DNA of 12,918 nucleotides, from NCBI GenBank assembly GCA_902478395.1, contig CABSKZ010000052.1, positions 1-12,918 of the forward strand, in the 5' to 3' direction. The notes below the pieces were generated by a model. It had not been told where the DNA came from. It made no database searches and was given only the letters and a program-made list of their open reading frames with translations. Source of the stretch: an uncultured Eubacteriales bacterium. Lineage in GTDB: Bacteria > Bacillota > Clostridia > UBA1381 > UBA9506. Both the position numbers and the translations under genes were made by a program. Shown here in pieces: positions 6,925-12,918 of the stretch. The stretch's first letter is position 1. Each line of letters opens with the position of its first letter.

Positions 6925-7119
6925 CCGGTGGTTTTAATTGCCCTCTATGAGAGCGGGAAATATCTTGTGGGAGTGATATAAATACTGGGACATTACTACA
7001 GCCCGAACCTAGGACAATTAAATGATATCGCTTTCAGCTTTTCCGTAGAATTTTTGTATGCGGTGAGAATTTTCCTCTGCGGAAGTTTTAGAGAATCTGA
7101 AATTTTTTAGAAAAAGTTC

Positions 7120-7148
7120 TTGACAAATTCAAAATAATTATGTATTAT
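7120..7148 (+). promoter_or_regulatory. Sigma-A promoter of the gntR-ABC operon
   Basis: Consensus -35 TTGACA (7120-7125), a 17-base spacer and TATTAT (7143-7148, five of six matches). The start is expected near 7155, in the middle of the inverted repeat. This is the best sigma-A match in the window, so it should be strong unless repressed. Confidence 0.9.
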
Positions 7149-7173
7149 TGTATTAAGTGATTAATACAATAAT
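7144..7173 (+). promoter_or_regulatory. Perfect 13-bp inverted repeat, candidate GntR (YtrA-type) operator
   Basis: The left arm ATTATTGTATTAA (7144-7156) and its exact reverse complement (7161-7173) flank the spacer GTGA. The repeat overlaps the -10 box and the expected transcription start. YtrA-subfamily GntR proteins commonly repress their own operon through a palindrome at the promoter, and such a regulator is the first gene here. The position would block polymerase binding. Self-regulation is inferred; the symmetry is directly visible. Confidence 0.8.
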
Positions 7174-7185
7174 GGGGGTGGGGAG

Positions 7186-7563
7186 ATGAAATGGGAATTT
7201 GATAACAGCAGGCCGATTTATTTACAGCTAGTCGAACAGCTGAAATTTCAGATTCTGGCTGGAACGATTCCTCCGGGCGGGAAGCTGGAATCTGTCCGGG
7301 ACCTTTCCCGCGAGGCGGGAGTGAACCCGAACACCATGCAGCGGGCACTGCAGGAACTGGAACGAGAATACCTGATTTTTGCAAACCGTACCACGGGACG
7401 GTTTGTAACAGAGGACGAGGAGCTGCTTGCAAAAATGAGAAAAGAAATTGTACAAAACAAAATGGCAGAATTGATTCATACCTTTTTGCAAATGGGTTTC
7501 CAAAAGGATGAATTGGTAGAATTGATTACGTCGTATTTGGAAGGGGAGAAGGGACATGAGTGA
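7186..7563 (+). CDS. GntR-family transcriptional regulator, YtrA subfamily
   Basis: A 125-residue repressor. A winged helix-turn-helix domain occupies about 1-75: RPIYLQLVEQLK and ILAGTIPPGGKLESVRDLS are typical GntR openings, the recognition helix is near NPNTMQRALQELE (48-60), and the wing ends TTGRFVTED (69-77). The short helical tail (78-120) has no FadR- or UTRA-type effector domain, which is the YtrA-subfamily hallmark; these regulators dimerise through the tail. The ATG at 7186 follows GGGGGTGGGGAG. The 3' end overlaps the ABC ATPase gene by 8 bases, so the two are translationally coupled. YtrA-type regulators usually control the ABC transporter beside them, often in response to cell-envelope stress such as peptide antibiotics; the inducer here is unknown. 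Confidence 0.92.
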   Translation: MKWEFDNSRPIYLQLVEQLKFQILAGTIPPGGKLESVRDLSREAGVNPNTMQRALQELEREYLIFANRTTGRFVTEDEELLAKMRKEIVQNKMAELIHTFLQMGFQKDELVELITSYLEGEKGHE

Positions 7564-8254
7564 ATTGCTTACCGTGCAGAACTTGAGCAAAAATTACGGC
7601 AGCAAGCAGGCACTGAAAAATGTGAGTTTGTCTGTTTCAAGAGGAAGAATTGTCGGCCTGCTGGGACCGAACGGCAGCGGTAAAACAACGATGCTAAAGC
7701 TCATTAACGGATTGCTGAGGCCGTCCGCTGGTCAGGTGATGATTGACGGGCAGGCGCCGGGCGTCAAAACCAAGCCGTTGATTTCGTATCTGCCGGATAA
7801 AAGCTATTTGAACGACTGGATGACCGTCAGCCAGCTGATCGAATTTTTTGCCGGCTTTTACGCGGATTTCAGCAGGGAAAAAGCGGCGGAAATGCTTAAG
7901 TCGCTGCAGATAGACGGTGGGGAACGGCTGAAGGCTCTGTCAAAAGGAACGAAGGAAAAGGTTCAGCTGATTCTGGTGATGGCGCGGAACGCTCCGTTAT
8001 ATTTGCTTGACGAGCCGATTGGCGGTGTGGACCCTGCCGCGCGTGACTATATACTGGACACGATACTGTCCAACTACAATGAAAATGCGTCTATTCTGTT
8101 TTCTACCCATTTGATTGCGGATGTGGAAAAAATTTTTGATGATGTGATTTTCATTAACCAGGGTGAGATCGTGCTGGCCGACAGCGTGGACCATATCCGG
8201 CAGGAGCACAACAAATCGGTGGATGAACTGTTCCGGGAGGTGTTCAAATGTTAG
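7556..8254 (+). CDS. ABC transporter ATP-binding protein
   Basis: A 232-residue ATPase subunit. It has Walker A GPNGSGKT (37-44), a Q-loop region YLPDKSYL where the usual glutamine is replaced by D81, an ABC signature of the variant form LSKGTKEK (128-135), Walker B LYLLDEP (148-154) with catalytic E153, D-loop GGVDP and H-switch STH (183-185). The LSKG-type signature and LPD motif are typical of ATPases in YtrA-linked operons. It overlaps gntR upstream by 8 bases and the permease gene downstream by 7, implying stoichiometric, coupled expression. With one ATPase gene and one permease gene, the transporter is expected to be a dimer of each. The cargo is not evident: no substrate-binding protein is encoded, which fits an exporter or a resistance/sensing pump rather than an importer. 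Confidence 0.95.
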   Translation: MSELLTVQNLSKNYGSKQALKNVSLSVSRGRIVGLLGPNGSGKTTMLKLINGLLRPSAGQVMIDGQAPGVKTKPLISYLPDKSYLNDWMTVSQLIEFFAGFYADFSREKAAEMLKSLQIDGGERLKALSKGTKEKVQLILVMARNAPLYLLDEPIGGVDPAARDYILDTILSNYNENASILFSTHLIADVEKIFDDVIFINQGEIVLADSVDHIRQEHNKSVDELFREVFKC

Positions 8255-8991
8255 GAAAGTTATTGAAATATGAGCTGAAATCGAATGTCAGGACGTTTCT
8301 GCCTTTATATGGAGCGATTCTGATTGTAGCGCTTGTTGTGCGGTTTTCGATTGCGGCACAAATATCGGGTCTGGTGGCGACCACCGCTTCTTTGGTTTTG
8401 TTCGCCCTGTTTGTTGCGCTGGGCGTAATGACCATTATCATGATTGTGCAGCGGTTCAGCAAAAATCTGTTATCAAATGAAGGGTATTTGATGTTTACGC
8501 TGCCGGTTTCCTGCACGAGCCTGATTCTGTCGAAGCTGATTTCAGCGGTTATCTGGACGTTTTTCAGCGGAATCGTCGCGATTTTGACCTTTCTTCTGCT
8601 GGCGTTTGATGCGGATTTGATTTTTTACTTTAGAATGACCTTCGGGAATTTTGGAAAGTTTCTTGATACGCTCCAGGCAAAGGAATATCTGATGGTGGCT
8701 GAATTTTTATTTTCGTGCCTGTTTATATATGTGTCCTTTGTCATGTCTGTTTACGCGTCGCTTGCGGCGGGGCAGATTTCCATTTTCCATAAGCACCGGT
8801 CGTTGGTTTCCCTCGTGGCGTTTGTGGTGTTGCTTATCGTAGACTTTAACCTATCGTCCGCGCTGATGTCGCTCATTCCGACGACTGCGATATCCTATCT
8901 GACGTTTGCGGCGGTATATTCAGCCGTTTCCTCGGTGGCTTTGTTTATTCTGACTGAATACTTGCTCCGGAGGCATTTGAATCTGGAATAA
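8248..8991 (+). CDS. ABC-2 family permease subunit
   Basis: A 247-residue polytopic membrane protein with hydrophobic segments at about 17-36, 45-68, 92-118, 150-175, 186-206 and 213-238, the usual six of ABC-2-type permeases. The cytoplasmic stretch FSKNLLSNEGYLMFTLPVS (70-88) is a recurring motif in this clostridial permease family, lying just before the third segment, and MLGKLLKYELKS at the N-terminus is the amphipathic lead-in. The ATG at 8248 lies inside the end of the ATPase gene (7-base overlap). The stop codon sits in the loop of a small 7-bp hairpin (8981-8987 with 8994-9000). The partner ATPase and regulator are upstream. The family includes bacteriocin and envelope-drug exporters, but the substrate cannot be read from sequence. 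Confidence 0.9.
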   Translation: MLGKLLKYELKSNVRTFLPLYGAILIVALVVRFSIAAQISGLVATTASLVLFALFVALGVMTIIMIVQRFSKNLLSNEGYLMFTLPVSCTSLILSKLISAVIWTFFSGIVAILTFLLLAFDADLIFYFRMTFGNFGKFLDTLQAKEYLMVAEFLFSCLFIYVSFVMSVYASLAAGQISIFHKHRSLVSLVAFVVLLIVDFNLSSALMSLIPTTAISYLTFAAVYSAVSSVALFILTEYLLRRHLNLE

Positions 8992-9049
8992 AATCCAGAT
9001 AATAAATGAGTAAACCGTTTTGTGTCAAAGTCTTTTAAGGGCCTTGTAC

Positions 9050-9178
9050 ATGAAATGGCATTTGTCAAATGCCGGGACACGTGCTTCCGCTATGGTTGCG
9101 TTGAAAGACTGGCGTGATGACTGCCGCGCAGATAACACCCTCGTACACAGACATCATATGCAGTGTGAATTTATTTGA
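9050..9178 (+). CDS. Possible 42-residue small protein
   Basis: Starts ATG at 9050 with AAGG about nine bases upstream and ends TGA 15 bases before a strong terminator. The predicted peptide begins MKWHLSNAGTRASAMV and ends VHRHHMQCEFI; it is soluble-looking, rich in H, R and D, with two cysteines and no membrane segment. No family was recognised. The start lies just before the GGCATTTG/CAAATGCC hairpin (9057-9073), which could control translation. The gap of 58 bases from the permease stop means it could be the last member of the ABC operon. It could equally be chance, since a 43-codon open frame is short. Confidence 0.25.
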   Translation: MKWHLSNAGTRASAMVALKDWRDDCRADNTLVHRHHMQCEFI

Positions 9179-9193
9179 CGAGTACCAGCGTGT

Positions 9194-9228
9194 AAAACCC
9201 GCTTGCCAAGTTTGGTAAGCGGGTTTTT
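9194..9228 (+). terminator. Strong terminator after the ABC operon
   Basis: A 15-bp stem (9194-9208 with 9213-9227, one G-T pair) has a 4-base loop and GGGTTTTT at its 3' side. The 5' side carries AAAA, so it can also act in the opposite direction. It lies about 200 bases past the permease stop and probably ends that operon. Confidence 0.92.
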
Positions 9229-9500
9229 AATGCTATCTTTAGATGCGGAAATAATCCACTGGTTCAGCCAGGGAAGAAAATTCGAGCGGAGCAATGATAA
9301 AACTGGCGGGCTATTGCAGGCTGCAAAAAGAGTGGAGGCTATGAAAATTTCTCTCAATTATATAAAGTGGTGTTGTTGACCCGTTTGCGGGATGCAGTGC
9401 GTGAGAGGTAATAATGAAATTCGGTGTCTCTACAAGGCCAAGCAGGGAATAGCTGCTTTTGGCGGCAGTGCTGGCCTCCGGCTAAAACGGTGGCTTTAAT

Positions 9501-9962
9501 TCAGGGTTTAAATCGCCGGTCGATAGGGAGCATGAAGCCGTCGAGAGAAACAGTCATACAATCGCCCGCTATCATCGTGTCGTTATACACCAGAATATTC
9601 ACATACACCTCTTCGTCGACGTCGTAGGGAAAGTTCAGGACACGGTAGGTATATTTGTCAACTACCTTTCCTTTATAGGCCTCCAGGTCGAAGCCACACA
9701 TTTTCTGGATTTTATTATAATTCAGGTATACGTCGTCAAACTCGGCCGGAATTGAAACCTTGTCGCGGATTTCGCTGCCAATATCCGCTTCCCAACCGAA
9801 GCTTGCGATACAATCTATCCGTGCTTGGACGGTGGTGAGGTTTTTGATATAGGAATTTACACGTACCTCGCGGTAGATTGCCCGCCCCCAAAGAATAAAA
9901 ATCAGACTGGCGAGCAGCAACAGCAGGATACGGTTCAGGTTTTCTTTCAGAAAGGCTTTCAT
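9501..9962 (-). CDS. Membrane-anchored DUF4830 domain protein
   Basis: A 153-residue protein with one N-terminal membrane segment (LLLLLASLIFILWG, about 13-26) preceded by basic residues, so the bulk is expected outside the membrane as a tethered domain. The remainder matches the DUF4830 pattern: NYNKIQKMCGFDLEAYKGK (81-99), VDKYTYRVLNFP (101-112), VYVNILVYNDTMIAGD (119-134) and SLDGFML (139-145). The function of the family is not known to me. The ATG at 9962 is preferred: the frame extends 27 codons upstream, but that part is AT-rich promoter DNA, and the chosen start gives a normal lipid-facing N-terminus. The site before it is a modest GGGTG. It is a single-gene unit convergent with the ABC operon. 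Confidence 0.75.
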   Translation of the reverse strand: MKAFLKENLNRILLLLLASLIFILWGRAIYREVRVNSYIKNLTTVQARIDCIASFGWEADIGSEIRDKVSIPAEFDDVYLNYNKIQKMCGFDLEAYKGKVVDKYTYRVLNFPYDVDEEVYVNILVYNDTMIAGDCMTVSLDGFMLPIDRRFKP

Positions 9963-10023
9963 AGGACACCCGCTTTTCTTTTTTATTACTATGTTTATGT
10001 TTTCGCTTGAAAAGATATGAAAA

Positions 10024-10052
10024 AATGATATAATAAATATCATTCAGGGCAA
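10024..10052 (-). promoter_or_regulatory. Promoter and 8-bp inverted repeat before the DUF4830 gene
   Basis: On the minus strand TTGCCC (10052-10047), 16 bases, then TATCAT (10030-10025) form a moderate sigma-A-like promoter. AATGATAT (10024-10031) and its exact reverse complement (10037-10044) flank five bases and overlap the -10 and spacer, so a dimeric regulator could sit there. The binding protein is unknown. AT-rich symmetry of this size can arise by chance, hence the moderate score. Confidence 0.45.
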
Positions 10053-10140
10053 CATCATTGCGCGAACGGATGGATTTATCTTTAGCAGACAGTGCCGGGA
10101 GAATTGCATTGCTTCCATACGATACTTTAGAAAGCGGGGA

Positions 10141-10209
10141 GACCCAAAAACGCGCTTTTGTTGGTTTGACCATCTTTTCTGGGACGGGATTAGGATGGCC
10201 TTTTGGGTC
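10141..10209 (+). repeat. Long-range 9-bp inverted repeat enclosing an inner hairpin
   Basis: GACCCAAAA (10141-10149) is exactly complementary to TTTTGGGTC (10201-10209). Within the 51 bases between, GACCATC (10168-10174) can pair with GATGGCC (10194-10200, one mismatch), stacking directly against the outer 3' arm. The shape, an outer closing helix with an inner hairpin, is what a structured leader RNA would show. It lies about 210 bases before pepP. No known riboswitch core was recognised. Confidence 0.4.
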
Positions 10210-10418
10210 AGGAAAATAGCTTTTTCAATTTTATAAGATAGCCGGATGATGGCATGAGCTTCTTGGTGCTGGCATTGGCCGGCTCCTTTAACCGGAACAG
10301 CGGATACCTGCGCGCGGATTCATTTAACTGAATGGGGGGGCGCTCAAAACGGACCAACAGCAAAAACTGTGGGATATTGGAACTTAAGATAGAAAATAAT
10401 AAGATAAAGGATGATTGG

Positions 10419-11477
10419 ATGTACGGCATACGGGCGGAACACCTTTTGAACAGGACGGGTTTGGACGCGGTGATGATTACAAGCCCCAAAAACATCTATT
10501 ATTACAGCGGCTTTACAGGTGTGGAAGCAGTGTTGGTACTGCTGCGCGGCGGCCTGTACATTTTTACGGATTCCCGTTACCATATTCAGGCAAAGCAACA
10601 GGCCAGGGATTATACGCTTCGGGACATTGCGGAGCAGCGTCCGGCGGACTTCCTGCTTCAGCAGCCTGCCGGCACGGTAGGATTTGAAAATATGTATATG
10701 ACGGTGGAAGAGTATGGCAAGCTTTCAGAAAAACTATCTGCGGCCGGATTTGAGCTGGTGAAAATCAGCGGGGATATTAGCCGTCAGAGACAGCTTAAGG
10801 AGAAGAAAGAAATTCAAGCGGTTCAGGAAGCCGAGGCGTTAGGTGACAGAGCTTTCTCCTATATTCTCGACAAAATTAAGCCGGGCGCGGTGGAGCGCGA
10901 GATTGCACTGAATTTAGAATTTTATATGCGGAGAAACGGCGCAGAGTGTTTGGCCTTCGAGACGATTTGCGCGTCTGGGGCGCGGTCTGCGATGCCGCAC
11001 GGGACGGCAAGCAGCAAGACGATTGAGACGGGCGATTTTGTGACGCTTGATTTTGGCTGTGTCGTGAACGGGTATTGCAGCGACATGACCCGTACGGTCG
11101 TCGTCGGGAAGGCGGACGAAAGGCAGAAACAGATTTACCGGACCGTGCTGCGGGCGCAGTTGGAGGCGCTGAAGGCAATCCAGGCGGGGAAAAAGGCGGC
11201 CGATATCGACAAGGTGGCTCGGGACATCATTCAAGACGCTGGATTCGGCGGCAATTTTGGGCACAGCCTTGGACACAGTGTCGGCCTGGACATCCATGAG
11301 CTGCCGAGCCTTTCTCCGAAATCAGAGGCGGTTTTGGAGGCAGGAATGCTGGAAACTGTGGAGCCGGGCATCTATGTGGAAGGATTCGGCGGCGTGCGGA
11401 TTGAAGACCTGGTTTTGATTACAGACGACGGCTGCCGGAACCTGACGGCATCGCCAAAGGAACTGATTGAGCTGTAA
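10419..11477 (+). CDS. M24 family Xaa-Pro-type aminopeptidase
   Basis: A 352-residue cytoplasmic metallopeptidase of the creatinase/prolidase (M24B) group, which removes N-terminal residues before proline or cleaves X-Pro dipeptides. A creatinase N-terminal domain (about 1-125, with ITSPKNIYYYSGFTG and FTDSRYHIQAKQQ) precedes the pita-bread catalytic domain (about 130-352). The two-metal site is complete: D211 (LDFGC), D222 (SDMTRT), H286 (GHSLGHSVGL), E315 (VEPGIY) and E329 (RIED), with H194 (MPHG) and H293 (DIHE) as catalytic histidines. The frame is open for 29 more codons upstream, but ATG 10419 fits the family start and has AGGA seven bases before it. In many Firmicutes this gene sits with aroQ and efp; neither is here. 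A comM-type gene follows after 29 bases, probably co-transcribed. PepP or PepQ specificity cannot be separated from sequence alone. Confidence 0.93.
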   Translation: MYGIRAEHLLNRTGLDAVMITSPKNIYYYSGFTGVEAVLVLLRGGLYIFTDSRYHIQAKQQARDYTLRDIAEQRPADFLLQQPAGTVGFENMYMTVEEYGKLSEKLSAAGFELVKISGDISRQRQLKEKKEIQAVQEAEALGDRAFSYILDKIKPGAVEREIALNLEFYMRRNGAECLAFETICASGARSAMPHGTASSKTIETGDFVTLDFGCVVNGYCSDMTRTVVVGKADERQKQIYRTVLRAQLEALKAIQAGKKAADIDKVARDIIQDAGFGGNFGHSLGHSVGLDIHELPSLSPKSEAVLEAGMLETVEPGIYVEGFGGVRIEDLVLITDDGCRNLTASPKELIEL

Positions 11478-11506
11478 ACCAATTCTGGCGGGGAGCGTGG
11501 AAAGCA

Positions 11507-12918
11507 TTGATTACAAAAATCAAAAGCTGTGGATTGCTGGGGATTGAAGGGTATATGGTCGATGTGGAGGTCGATATTTCTAACGGGCTTCCATCATTCG
11601 ATGTCGTGGGCCTTCCGGATGAAGCGGTGAAGGAGTCCCGCGAGCGGGTACGGGCCGCGATGAAGAACAGCGAGCTGGAGTTTCCGGCAAAGCGGGTTAC
11701 GGTGAATCTCGCACCGGCAAATATACGCAAGGCGGGTCCGTTTTATGATTTGCCAATCTGCATGGGTGCGCTGATGAGCTCAGGGCAGTTGGAAAACGAA
11801 ACGGTCGGAGAATACCTGTTTTTAGGCGAGTTGTCGCTGACAGGAGAGCTGCGGCCTGTTACCGGCGCCCTTCCGATGGTAATGAGCGCGGCGCGGGCAG
11901 GCATTAAAAAAATGATTTTGCCGTTTGAAAACGCGTATGAGGCGGCGGTCGTCAAGGACGCAGAAATTTATCCGGCTAAAAATTTAGGAGACATAATTGC
12001 GCATTTTAAGGGAATACTGAACATAGAGCGGTTCTGTGTGGACGTGGACTCCATTTTTGAAGGCAACGACCAGTATATGGTGGACTTTGAGGAGGTCAAG
12101 GGGCAGGAGAATGTGAAACGGGCGCTGGAGGTTGCGGCGGCCGGGGCGCATAACTGTCTGCTCATTGGTTCCCCCGGGTCGGGAAAAACCATGTTGGCAC
12201 AGCGGCTGCCGACGATTTTACCGAAGCTTTCCTTTGCGGAAGCCTTGGAGGTTACCAAAATTTATTCCATAGCTGGAAATATGCCGGAGAAATCTCCGCT
12301 TATCACGACAAGGCCATTCCGCAGCCCTCACCACACCATTTCTGCGGTCGGCCTTTCCGGCGGCGGAAGAATTCCGGGGCCGGGTGAAATCAGCCTTGCA
12401 CATAATGGGGTGCTGTTTTTAGACGAACTGCCGGAATTCAGCAAGGATGCGCTTGAGGTGATGCGCCAGCCGCTGGAGGACGGGTGTGTGACCATTGCGC
12501 GTGTGAATGCGACGCTGACCTATCCGTGCAGTACGATGCTGGTCGCGGCCATGAATCCGTGCAAATGCGGTTACCACGGCGATCCGTCGCGGAAATGCAC
12601 GTGCAGCGAAACGCAGATCCGCCAATATCTGGGGAGAATCAGCGGCCCGCTGCTTGACCGGATTGATTTGCATGTGGAGGTGCCCGCGGTGAAATATAAG
12701 GAATTGGCCGGACGCGGGCGGGGAGAACGCTCCGCTGCGGTCAGGGAGCGTGTGGAAGCGGCGCGTTGGATTCAGCGGGAACGGTTCAGCAGTTTCGATG
12801 GAATCTATACCAATTCCCAGATGACCCCGGGAATGGTGGATGCGTTCTGCCAATTGGGCAAGGCGGAGGAAGAGTTGCTCAAAACAGCATTTGTCCGGCT
12901 GGGGCTGAGCGCCCGGGC
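11507..12918 (+). CDS. comM: YifB/ComM family Mg-chelatase-like AAA+ ATPase, 3' end cut by window edge
   Basis: The first 470 residues of a protein usually about 510 long; the frame is open to the edge. The N-terminal domain (about 1-165, SCGLLGIEGYMVDVEVDIS then GLPSFDVVGLPDEAVKES) has the ribosomal S5/Lon-protease-like fold of the family. The AAA+ domain (about 190-395) has Walker A GSPGSGKT (221-228), Walker B VLFLDE (302-307) and arginine-finger region LLDRIDLHVEV (382-392). A four-cysteine cluster (C352, C354, C364, C366) probably binds zinc. The C-terminal helical domain has begun. The start is TTG 11507: it gives the family N-terminus, GGGGAG lies 11 bases upstream, and no ATG is in frame between there and the pepP stop. 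In Gram-negative naturally competent bacteria ComM is a hexameric helicase promoting branch migration during DNA uptake; in Clostridia the role is untested, so the symbol is by family only. Confidence 0.95.
   Translation, partial: MITKIKSCGLLGIEGYMVDVEVDISNGLPSFDVVGLPDEAVKESRERVRAAMKNSELEFPAKRVTVNLAPANIRKAGPFYDLPICMGALMSSGQLENETVGEYLFLGELSLTGELRPVTGALPMVMSAARAGIKKMILPFENAYEAAVVKDAEIYPAKNLGDIIAHFKGILNIERFCVDVDSIFEGNDQYMVDFEEVKGQENVKRALEVAAAGAHNCLLIGSPGSGKTMLAQRLPTILPKLSFAEALEVTKIYSIAGNMPEKSPLITTRPFRSPHHTISAVGLSGGGRIPGPGEISLAHNGVLFLDELPEFSKDALEVMRQPLEDGCVTIARVNATLTYPCSTMLVAAMNPCKCGYHGDPSRKCTCSETQIRQYLGRISGPLLDRIDLHVEVPAVKYKELAGRGRGERSAAVRERVEAARWIQRERFSSFDGIYTNSQMTPGMVDAFCQLGKAEEELLKTAFVRLGLSAR

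Larger units (their letters stand above)
6205..7185. other. Gene-free kilobase with several RNA hairpins
   Basis: No gene-like frame is present on either strand. One frame (about 6390-6600, plus) is open without a start codon and is crossed by a terminator, so it is at best a relic. Structures seen: GC hairpin 6291-6313; terminator 6479-6518; AGCCG (6630-6634) facing CGGCT (6658-6662) followed by ATTTT; the 12-base near-palindrome GATAATGTTATC; GTCC/GGAC (6703-6706 with 6717-6720) followed by TTTTT; and the two-part 12-bp stem 6894-6924. The right end carries the gntR promoter and operator. The length, AT-richness and number of stems make an unrecognised non-coding RNA or a decayed gene possible. 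No known RNA family was recognised. Confidence 0.5.
8992..9500. other. Intergenic region after the ABC operon
   Basis: Contains a candidate 42-residue ORF (9050-9178), the hairpin GGCATTTG/CAAATGCC (9057-9073) at its start, and a strong terminator (9194-9228). From 9229 to 9500 no gene is supported. Two very short ATG frames (starting 9340 and 9416, each about 12 codons) have purine-rich sequence before them but no continuation. Confidence 0.6.
9963..10418. other. Divergent intergenic region between the DUF4830 and pepP genes
   Basis: The left part holds the DUF4830 gene promoter and its inverted repeat (10024-10052). The middle holds a perfect 9-bp long-range inverted repeat (10141-10149 with 10201-10209). 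The right part has a small hairpin ATTCA/TGAAT (10319-10332) and a run of seven G (10335-10341). No gene is supported. A minus-strand frame crosses 10024-10173 but has no family features. No good promoter for pepP could be fixed. Confidence 0.55.

Noticed and set aside
9340..9378. ATG frame reading MKISLNYIKWCC, resembling the PheT N-terminus (MKISLNWLK)
   Set aside because: It stops after 12 codons, no PheT sequence follows in any frame, and no pheS or T-box precedes it. Probably coincidence; at most a tiny relic.
9963..10173. Minus-strand upstream extension and overlapping frame (9736-10173) as a longer or extra gene
   Set aside because: It covers AT-rich promoter DNA with an inverted repeat and overlaps the DUF4830 coding region in another frame; no family features.

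Overview
The window reads as chromosomal DNA of a spore-forming Firmicute, most likely a Clostridia (Oscillospiraceae-like) species. The evidence is a stand-alone spoVAE gene behind a good sigma-G-type promoter, Gram-positive style GGAGG ribosome sites, TTG starts on two housekeeping genes, and the protein families present (YebC, RadC, a TIGR01367-type PyrE, DUF3343, DUF4830, YtrA-type GntR with an ABC transporter, M24 aminopeptidase and YifB/ComM). The species assignment is inference. Base composition is uneven: the first few hundred bases are clearly AT-rich, while the core genes look close to balanced or GC-leaning.

Layout. 1-394 is the tail of a GNAT acetyltransferase entering from the left edge. 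395-1118 holds no convincing gene. 1119-1850 is yebC (minus), divergent from spoVAE (plus, 1968-2324); their 117-base gap carries the putative sigma-G promoter. radC (2426-3097) and pyrE (3133-3720) lie on the minus strand as a probable pyrE-radC unit with a clear sigma-A promoter upstream of pyrE. A small DUF3343 gene (3890-4153, plus) follows, ending in a strong terminator. Next is a membrane diguanylate cyclase (4543-6204) with an extracytoplasmic sensor domain, seven further membrane segments and an intact GGDEF motif but no inhibitory site.

6205-7185 is a gene-free kilobase with several hairpins, including one good terminator and one 12-bp stem. It ends in a textbook sigma-A promoter whose -10 and start region are covered by a perfect 13-bp inverted repeat. 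That promoter drives a compact three-gene operon with overlapping reading frames: YtrA-type GntR repressor, ABC ATPase and ABC-2 permease (7186-8991). The inverted repeat is the obvious candidate for the repressor's own operator. A possible 42-residue small protein and a strong terminator follow.

On the minus strand at 9501-9962 is a membrane-anchored DUF4830 protein with an inverted repeat over its promoter. On the plus strand, an M24 Xaa-Pro-type aminopeptidase (10419-11477) is followed 29 bases later by a YifB/ComM-family Mg-chelatase-like ATPase that runs off the right edge.

No CRISPR array, transposase, phage gene, tRNA or rRNA was recognised. The most interesting material is regulatory or non-coding: the orphan sigma-G spoVAE, the self-operator of the GntR-ABC operon, the structured gene-free kilobase, and the 42-residue candidate ORF.
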